A DNA stretch of 5,028 nt from Caldisericota bacterium (GTDB lineage Bacteria; Caldisericota; JANLFM01): positions 1-5,028 of the forward strand of contig JANLFM010000034.1 of NCBI GenBank assembly GCA_024655865.1. The letters are read 5' to 3'. The notes under the pieces were generated by a model that did not search any database, had not been told where the DNA came from, and saw only the letters and a list, made by a program, of their open reading frames with translations. Positions 1-5,028 of this stretch are shown here, in pieces. A program made the position numbers and the translations under genes. Positions within the stretch are counted from its first letter, which is position 1, and each line of letters opens with the position of its first letter.

Positions 1-5
1 AATTA

Positions 6-2348
6 TTAACCCGCTGAACCAGATTCCCCTGAATGGCGGTCAAGAAAAGCCAGTGCCCTCTCTCGTTCCCCGTCCATCAAGACAGTGACCGTGTGGCCCT
101 CCTTAACCTTTTCCAGGGGAATTACCCTGACAACCTTTCCAAGAGAGCCAACGCCTGGTACTAACCTTCTTACAATATTTGGGGAATTCTTGAAAAAGTC
201 CTCGTTGAAAAACACCTGCGGGTCATCCGGGTAAAGTGGAAGGTAGTGAATTTCAGCTTCCACCAGGTCCTGGAAAAAGTGAGTGCCGAAAGAGATCTCC
301 GGAAGATAGTCCTTCTTCCTCTTGGCAATTTCGATGATCATGGCGGTGTTGTTGATCTGACTGTAGCCCACTCGAACTCCTAACTTGATGTCTCCTCTGC
401 TTCCCCACCTTCCCGGTCCCATCAGGATAAACTTTTTTCGAGGAAGCTTGGAGTTCAAGGCGCCAATTATCCTTCCCACTTCGAGCAGTTCTTCAAAAGA
501 GGAAAGGGCATAATATTCATCGGGGTCAACGTATACCACGAACTCAATACCTTTAACTGCCCCGGTGGTTATGAATTTATTAGCAGTAAAAAGCCGATTT
601 TCAGGTGGCACATTTTCAGGAATGACAACGTGGGTAATGCTTCCAGAAAGGCTCTGCGGCCTGCATTGCAGAAGATATATCCTGTGCAAATCGCCATCGC
701 AGGCAAATTCCACATCCACCGGCCAGCCAAGGGCTTCCTGAAGAATTGTCAGGATGCTTCTAATCTGTGGCACAAAGGGACTCTGAGAAATCAGCCTGCT
801 AAAGGTGATCACCGGTCTGCCCTCTTTCAGCTGAAAAAAGTTGCCCACAGGCTGAAAAAGTTGATCATCCTGATAAATGGAAATTATATAAGAAAGATAT
901 GGTAGTTCCTCCCCTACTTCCTGGATCAGCCTCTCCACTGGAACAGTTTCAAACCTCCGTGTTTCCAGGTTAATTAAATCCACATTTTTCTGAGAGTACC
1001 AGTAAACTTCATCAGGGCTGACATTAATTCGTAAACTGGGTTGCCCCGGACTGAACATGAAGGGGTAATCATTCGTCATGCGATCGACAGCCCTTGTTCC
1101 TAATCCCATAACCATGCGCACAACGCCGTCTTCCCGTTTTATCCGGGGAGACCACCGGAACTCGTTATGGCTAAAAGCTACACCGGCAAAAGCAGGGAAG
1201 AAGTACTTTCCCGCCCTTCTTCCCACAACCTCCTGTATCAAAATGCCCATCTCTTCATTGAAATCAAGCAGCCCTCTTTCTCTGCGATACTCAATGGGAT
1301 CAGGGCCAAAAACGCTGGCGTAAATTTCCTCAATAGCATCAACTAATGCCTCCAGCCTTTCCTGTTTGGTGCCTTTATTCGCCAGAAAGAGGCTCTTGTA
1401 TTTACCTGCGAAAGCTGATCCCAATGTATCCTCAAGCAGACTGGAGGAGCGAACTACTATGGGTCGATCCCCAAAATCTTCAAGAACCAGGTTGAGACCA
1501 GCTACGATTTCCGGGGGCATAGCGGAATTTTTAAAGATCTGTTCCAAGTAAGGGTATTCCTGCCTGATCTCCATGGGGTTCCTGTATTTGATTGTGGGAA
1601 GCTCCTCAAGAGCGTTGAAATGAAGGAAGTCTATGATGCCATCTGACGTCAAAAACCAGGTCTTAGGAACGGAAAGATTACGCAGAGCGATATTGTCCTT
1701 TTTGGCAGCCATTAATATCTGTTGGGCCCGGAATAGCCCCGCAGCTTTTCCACCCAGCTTCCCATTTCCCTTTCCCGGACCGATAGTGTGGGTCAGGATT
1801 TCGTAAAAATCGGGAATCGAGCAATATTTCTTGGTAACGTTAATGTAGTCTAAATCCTCACTGAAAAACCTTCTGATTAGGGCTACCTTGATTCCCACAT
1901 TCTCTTCGGGGGTTAAAGAATTCATGGCATCAGGCATTCTGGAAAACCTGATTAAAGCATTTTTGATTTCTTCCAGGGGGATGTCTCTTTTTTCTGCAGC
2001 CATAGTCAGAAAGCGAGTTTGCTCATTCTTCAACCACCTCTCCACGAGCTTGGTAATGGTCTCCGGCGGCAGCCTTTCCGCGGCTACTTTGAAGACCTCG
2101 TCAATAAATTTCTCAAGGAGCTCCGGACTTAGCCTGGGGAGGGGCTCATTTTCGCTACGTACAAGATCCTTTTCCGGGCGGGAAGAGGTTAAGCTCAATT
2201 GCTGCATCAAATCCTTAATTTCCAGGATGTTGCATTTAAAAAGATAATTCATCATCCTGCGCCCTATCCTTTCCAGGAGAGTGGGATTAGAGGTGCGCAA
2301 GAGATCGATGAAAACCTGCCACTCCGGCTTAGGCGAAGTTGTGCTCAT
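6..2348 (-). CDS. PPDK_N-like ATP-grasp protein with helical N-terminus, paralogue of upstream gene
   Basis: Probable cytoplasmic ATP-dependent phosphotransferase or partner subunit of the upstream protein; substrate unknown. At 780 aa it has no signal peptide or membrane segment. Residues 1-190 are charged and mostly helical, including the block ALIRRFF...YIN (156-170). Residues 192-565 are the PPDK_N-like ATP-grasp: GKLGGKAAGL with K201, VVRSSSLLED with R300 and E306/D307, FAG 313-315, LIQEVVG 370-376, GLG 415-417, and DVEFA (D545, E547) followed by QCRP (Q561, R563). The C-terminal module has GPGRWGS 644-650 and GTHFF (H690), aligning with the upstream protein. A phosphohistidine domain and PEP/pyruvate TIM barrel are absent, so canonical PEP synthase or PPDK is unlikely. 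The ATG at 2348 is chosen over an in-frame GTG at 2384 because a GAGGGA sits 5 nt before it and it overlaps the upstream stop as ATGA. Two consecutive TAA codons end the frame. The family is recognised; the function is not. Confidence 0.9.
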   Translation of the reverse strand: MSTTSPKPEWQVFIDLLRTSNPTLLERIGRRMMNYLFKCNILEIKDLMQQLSLTSSRPEKDLVRSENEPLPRLSPELLEKFIDEVFKVAAERLPPETITKLVERWLKNEQTRFLTMAAEKRDIPLEEIKNALIRFSRMPDAMNSLTPEENVGIKVALIRRFFSEDLDYINVTKKYCSIPDFYEILTHTIGPGKGNGKLGGKAAGLFRAQQILMAAKKDNIALRNLSVPKTWFLTSDGIIDFLHFNALEELPTIKYRNPMEIRQEYPYLEQIFKNSAMPPEIVAGLNLVLEDFGDRPIVVRSSSLLEDTLGSAFAGKYKSLFLANKGTKQERLEALVDAIEEIYASVFGPDPIEYRRERGLLDFNEEMGILIQEVVGRRAGKYFFPAFAGVAFSHNEFRWSPRIKREDGVVRMVMGLGTRAVDRMTNDYPFMFSPGQPSLRINVSPDEVYWYSQKNVDLINLETRRFETVPVERLIQEVGEELPYLSYIISIYQDDQLFQPVGNFFQLKEGRPVITFSRLISQSPFVPQIRSILTILQEALGWPVDVEFACDGDLHRIYLLQCRPQSLSGSITHVVIPENVPPENRLFTANKFITTGAVKGIEFVVYVDPDEYYALSSFEELLEVGRIIGALNSKLPRKKFILMGPGRWGSRGDIKLGVRVGYSQINNTAMIIEIAKRKKDYLPEISFGTHFFQDLVEAEIHYLPLYPDDPQVFFNEDFFKNSPNIVRRLVPGVGSLGKVVRVIPLEKVKEGHTVTVLMDGERERALAFLDRHSGESGSAG

Positions 2349-5028
2349 TTCATTCCCTCGGGCTTTAATATTACTCCCTTGCACTTCCTACCGTCTATCT
2401 TTACCGTGAATGGGTGCTCGAAACGCAAAAGTTTCAGGTGCTCAGTTTCTATGAAAGTCGGGTAATTATCCAGAGACTCGTAATCCAGGAATGATTCCTC
2501 GCTCTTCTTTGAAACCGTAAAATACCCGATCCTTAAGGCGGAGAGATTGTGGAAAAAGTGGGATCCCTGGGAAGGCTCCACATCCAGGTTCTTCAAAGGA
2601 GTCTCCACGATTGCCTTCACCCCACTAATTTGTTCCCACCTGACCGGGATTCCCAGCCAGTGATCTGCTGATCCCCATCTCCCTGGTCCAATCAGGATAT
2701 AGGGTCTTCCTTCTCGGCGCAAATGTTCGTTCAAGGTTCCTACTTCCTGAGCGATGCGCCCGCTCTTTGCCTGATCATAATTTTCCTGCTTCACAACTAT
2801 CACATCTTTTACATTATCTATGATCCCATTCCCTAAAACTTTCTGGCTAAAACAGAAAACCTTCTCAGGAGGTATGCTTTGAAGATCGATTTCTACAAAT
2901 TCTCCTCGCCCCACCATGGGTCGCAGCTGCAAAAAGCCAAAATAGGCAGGGAGAACCCCGTCCGGGTTTAGACTGCAGGCAAACTCAATCTCTACAGCGG
3001 TACCCATAGCTTCTTTGGCCAGATCAAGCAGAAAGACGAGAATTTCGGATAGAGGAAAAAGGTTGTTCTTCAAAATATGAGCGAAAGTCAGCACCCTGGC
3101 TCCCGTTTTTAAAAGGCCGTCATAAAGGCGGTCCTCGTCCCGGGAATAGGTGGAAACGAGATATTTCAGCACGCCATCCTTTTCAGCCTCTTCCAGCCAT
3201 AACTTCAGGAGATATTGATCTTCTTCTGTATATGCTTTTGTGGCTAAAGGCTGCATGTTGATACAATAAAAATGCCTTTGAGATTGAGCTATCAGTTCTT
3301 CTATATTGTTAAAACTTACGGGAATTCTGGGATATTTGGGGATAAAGGTGAATGAGGCCTCGCCCTCGACCACGGTTTTGCCCAGGCCTAAGGCGATATT
3401 TGCCACCCCGTCTTCCGGCTTTGCCCCTCCGAAGGGGTAATAATTATAGGATTTGGCCACCCCGGAAATGTCTGGATAGAACCGCTTATCCCGCCTTTGC
3501 CCCACGACTTCCTGGATGATCACCGCCATCTTTTCCTCCTGAATTTTATTGTTCGTGGCTTCCAGATAAGACTTAGCGTTTCGGAAAAAGGTGGAGGCAT
3601 AAACTAATTTGATGGCATTGACCAGGCTAAGAAACCGGGTATCGAGGTCCAAAAAGCTATTGGGAATCATTTTCGTCAAATAGATCCCTGCAAAAGGGTG
3701 ATACAGGGCATCCTCAAGAAGGCTAGAAGAGCGAATCGCTAGGGGAGTTCTCACTTCTCGAATGAAGTTTCTTAGATCACCGAGAACTGTGGGAGGAAGG
3801 GAGGCATTAATAAAAGCGTTAGCAATGCGGATATCGGATTTTTCCTCGTAAGCCATGAGCGTGAGTTTATTAGCCTCTAAGAATTCGTCAAATATGTCTG
3901 TGCCCAAAACCAGGGTTCTGGGAATCTCAATTTTTACTCCCGGAAATTTAGCAAGTTCCAGGTTTAAAGAAAGCACCTTATCAAAAAAAACTAAACCCCG
4001 CGCTTTTCCCCCCAAGGATCCCCCGCCCATGCGACAGAAATGCCACTGGTCAACGCTGAACCTCCTTGAATAAGGGACTACCTTACCTACCTGCTTTTTT
4101 ACCCTATCTTTATTTAGCAGGCTCGATAACTTTTGGCGGAAATCCTCTGGATTCTTCAAACCTTGAAATTCGGAGCCTTCTAAAGCCGAGGCTAATTGAA
4201 ATTCTGTTCGCGCCAAAAGCCACCTTCTCAGGCAACCCCTTTTATAGCAGGAATAAATTGATTCTGGCGGTAAGCTGTCAATCACGTAAATCAGGCTCTC
4301 CAAGGAGGGTATTCTGGCGACCTCTTTCTCGCTATTGTCTCTGAGAATTAAATCTCCGAATCCAAACTTCTCGAAAAGTAGTTTGCGCAGGTTAAAGACT
4401 AAGAATGGCGAGTTTTTCAGGATCAGATCAGCATCAAATTCTTTAGCCCAATCTGTTACCGAATTCTCCGATGACTGCAGGATAATGGGTAAATGAGGTT
4501 CTTGGGAGCGAATATACTTGATCAACTCGTATCCCGCCGTTGGGCTCTCCTGGCCGTCCTGGGGAAAACTGGCATCACTAATAACTCCCAGAAAGTGACC
4601 TTTTAATTTCTTGTAAATCTTGAGCGCTTCCTCGAATGTAGTAGCTAGATGAAGCCGCGGCCTTCCTCTCTGCCGAATGACCTTTTCCTCAAAAGAGAGT
4701 TTTCCTTCCAGGAGGCTGGCGGTGAGTTCCCAGAGCATTTCGTAGAGCAAATTTAAATAGGAGGAATAAAAATCGGGGGAATCCTCAACCAGAAGCAAAT
4801 TAGGGATCCCGGTAAGGCTTACATCGTGTTCCGCATTGAACTTATCCTCTATTAACTGGACAATCCCCACAATCAGACGGCCATTGCCTTGCCAGAGGAA
4901 AATCTCATCAAAAGCGCCCTTTCCCTGGGCTTTAATCAAGGAGAAGACTTCTGGGCCATTAAAAGCCAGAGCGACAACAGGCATTCCCTGGTGGAGCCGC
5001 TTCATATGCTCCGCAAATGCCAGAGCCT
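2345..5028 (-). CDS. Receiver-domain/PPDK_N-like ATP-grasp fusion protein, 5'-partial
   Basis: Probable receiver-controlled ATP-dependent phosphotransferase; substrate unknown. Residues are numbered from the first in-window ATG (5005, 886 aa). Residues 1-57 look like the second half of a receiver fold: strand PVVALAF, strand FDEIFLW, last helix, with W-Q where the conserved Lys-Pro should be. Residues 68-215 form a fuller receiver: acidic E74/D75, phosphoacceptor D144 in VISD, S178/S179, K197. Residues 322-697 are PPDK_N-like ATP-grasp: GGGSLGGKARG with K334, RSSSLLED with R425, FAG 438-440, IIQEVVG 496-502, GLG 540-542, and EIEFA (E672, E674) with QLRP (Q693, R695). The C-terminal module has GPGRWGS 773-779 and GSHFF (H816). 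No phosphohistidine-domain motif or TIM barrel is present. The frame stays open from 5005 to the edge (eight more sense codons) and the ATG lacks a well-spaced Shine-Dalgarno, so the start lies outside. It ends in an ATGA overlap with the next gene. The domain calls are firm; the activity is inferred. Confidence 0.88.
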   Translation of the reverse strand, partial: ALAFAEHMKRLHQGMPVVALAFNGPEVFSLIKAQGKGAFDEIFLWQGNGRLIVGIVQLIEDKFNAEHDVSLTGIPNLLLVEDSPDFYSSYLNLLYEMLWELTASLLEGKLSFEEKVIRQRGRPRLHLATTFEEALKIYKKLKGHFLGVISDASFPQDGQESPTAGYELIKYIRSQEPHLPIILQSSENSVTDWAKEFDADLILKNSPFLVFNLRKLLFEKFGFGDLILRDNSEKEVARIPSLESLIYVIDSLPPESIYSCYKRGCLRRWLLARTEFQLASALEGSEFQGLKNPEDFRQKLSSLLNKDRVKKQVGKVVPYSRRFSVDQWHFCRMGGGSLGGKARGLVFFDKVLSLNLELAKFPGVKIEIPRTLVLGTDIFDEFLEANKLTLMAYEEKSDIRIANAFINASLPPTVLGDLRNFIREVRTPLAIRSSSLLEDALYHPFAGIYLTKMIPNSFLDLDTRFLSLVNAIKLVYASTFFRNAKSYLEATNNKIQEEKMAVIIQEVVGQRRDKRFYPDISGVAKSYNYYPFGGAKPEDGVANIALGLGKTVVEGEASFTFIPKYPRIPVSFNNIEELIAQSQRHFYCINMQPLATKAYTEEDQYLLKLWLEEAEKDGVLKYLVSTYSRDEDRLYDGLLKTGARVLTFAHILKNNLFPLSEILVFLLDLAKEAMGTAVEIEFACSLNPDGVLPAYFGFLQLRPMVGRGEFVEIDLQSIPPEKVFCFSQKVLGNGIIDNVKDVIVVKQENYDQAKSGRIAQEVGTLNEHLRREGRPYILIGPGRWGSADHWLGIPVRWEQISGVKAIVETPLKNLDVEPSQGSHFFHNLSALRIGYFTVSKKSEESFLDYESLDNYPTFIETEHLKLLRFEHPFTVKIDGRKCKGVILKPEGMK
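2354..2359 (-). promoter_or_regulatory. Shine-Dalgarno GAGGGA for the downstream gene, inside the end of the upstream gene
   Basis: On the minus strand GAGGGA ends 5 nt before the ATG at 2348. It is made by the Glu-Gly codons just before the last two residues of the upstream protein, whose stop TGA (2347-2345) shares bases with that ATG. This decides the start of the downstream gene and implies that ribosomes finishing the first frame can restart on the second (translational coupling). No room is left for a separate promoter between the genes, although one inside the upstream coding region cannot be excluded. Confidence 0.75.

Noticed and set aside
1-5. A transcription terminator after the downstream gene
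   Set aside because: Only five bases follow the stop codon inside the window, so nothing can be judged.
2346-2384. In-frame GTG start at 2384 giving a 792-residue downstream protein
   Set aside because: The 12 extra residues would overlap the upstream gene by 40 nt and look like out-of-frame translation of its end; the ATG at 2348 has a better-spaced Shine-Dalgarno and forms the ATGA overlap.
630-2465. Several plus-strand ORFs of 61-119 codons opposite the downstream gene (630-905, 1078-1323, 1366-1551, 1888-2247, 2199-2465)
   Set aside because: They lie antisense to a conserved coding frame, show no recognisable domain, and have compositions typical of antisense shadows rich in Ser, Arg and Lys.
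3983-3990. Run of eight A on the plus strand (T8 on the coding strand) as a possible frameshift or slippage site
   Set aside because: The run encodes Val-Phe-Phe within the conserved block after GGKARG, and the same frame continues with recognisable motifs on both sides, so no frameshift is needed.
3855-4344. Plus-strand ORFs of 72 and 92 codons opposite the receiver/ATP-grasp gene
   Set aside because: They are antisense to conserved motifs including the GGGSLGGKARG loop; no family similarity or independent support.
6-5028. Calling either gene ppsA or ppdK
   Set aside because: Only the N-terminal ATP-grasp part is shared with those enzymes; the phosphohistidine and PEP/pyruvate domains are not present, so the symbol would claim an unsupported activity.

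Overview
The window is filled by two large, overlapping genes on the minus strand. Both encode proteins built around an ATP-grasp domain like the N-terminal nucleotide-binding part of pyruvate phosphate dikinase and PEP synthase (PPDK_N). There is no intergenic stretch of any length, and I see no RNA gene, mobile element, CRISPR array or sizeable repeat. The sequence is clearly bacterial: long dense ORFs, an ATGA stop/start overlap and a purine-rich Shine-Dalgarno. Base composition is moderate and nothing in the window fixes the phylum. From memory, protein pairs of this type occur in anaerobic and environmental bacteria (Bacteroidetes, Deltaproteobacteria-like and candidate lineages), but that placement is a guess.

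Layout in the direction of transcription (right to left): from 5028 to 2345 lies the upstream gene. It encodes the C-terminal half of a degenerate receiver-like domain, then a complete-looking response-regulator receiver domain, then the PPDK_N-like ATP-grasp domain, then a C-terminal module with a GPGRWGS motif. Its reading frame is open to the window edge and the first residues start in the middle of a receiver fold, so the true start almost certainly lies outside. From 2348 to 6 lies the downstream gene. It carries a helical N-terminal region in place of the receivers, followed by the same ATP-grasp and the same C-terminal module.

The two proteins are paralogues with different N-termini, made from one message and probably translationally coupled. 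Both keep the residues expected for ATP binding and phosphoryl transfer. Both lack the swivelling phosphohistidine domain motif and the C-terminal TIM barrel that a real PEP synthase or PPDK needs. The most economical reading is a two-component-like, receiver-gated pair of ATP-dependent phosphotransferases (or a heteromeric enzyme) whose substrate is unknown. The name 'PEP synthase' that homology transfer would give is probably wrong.
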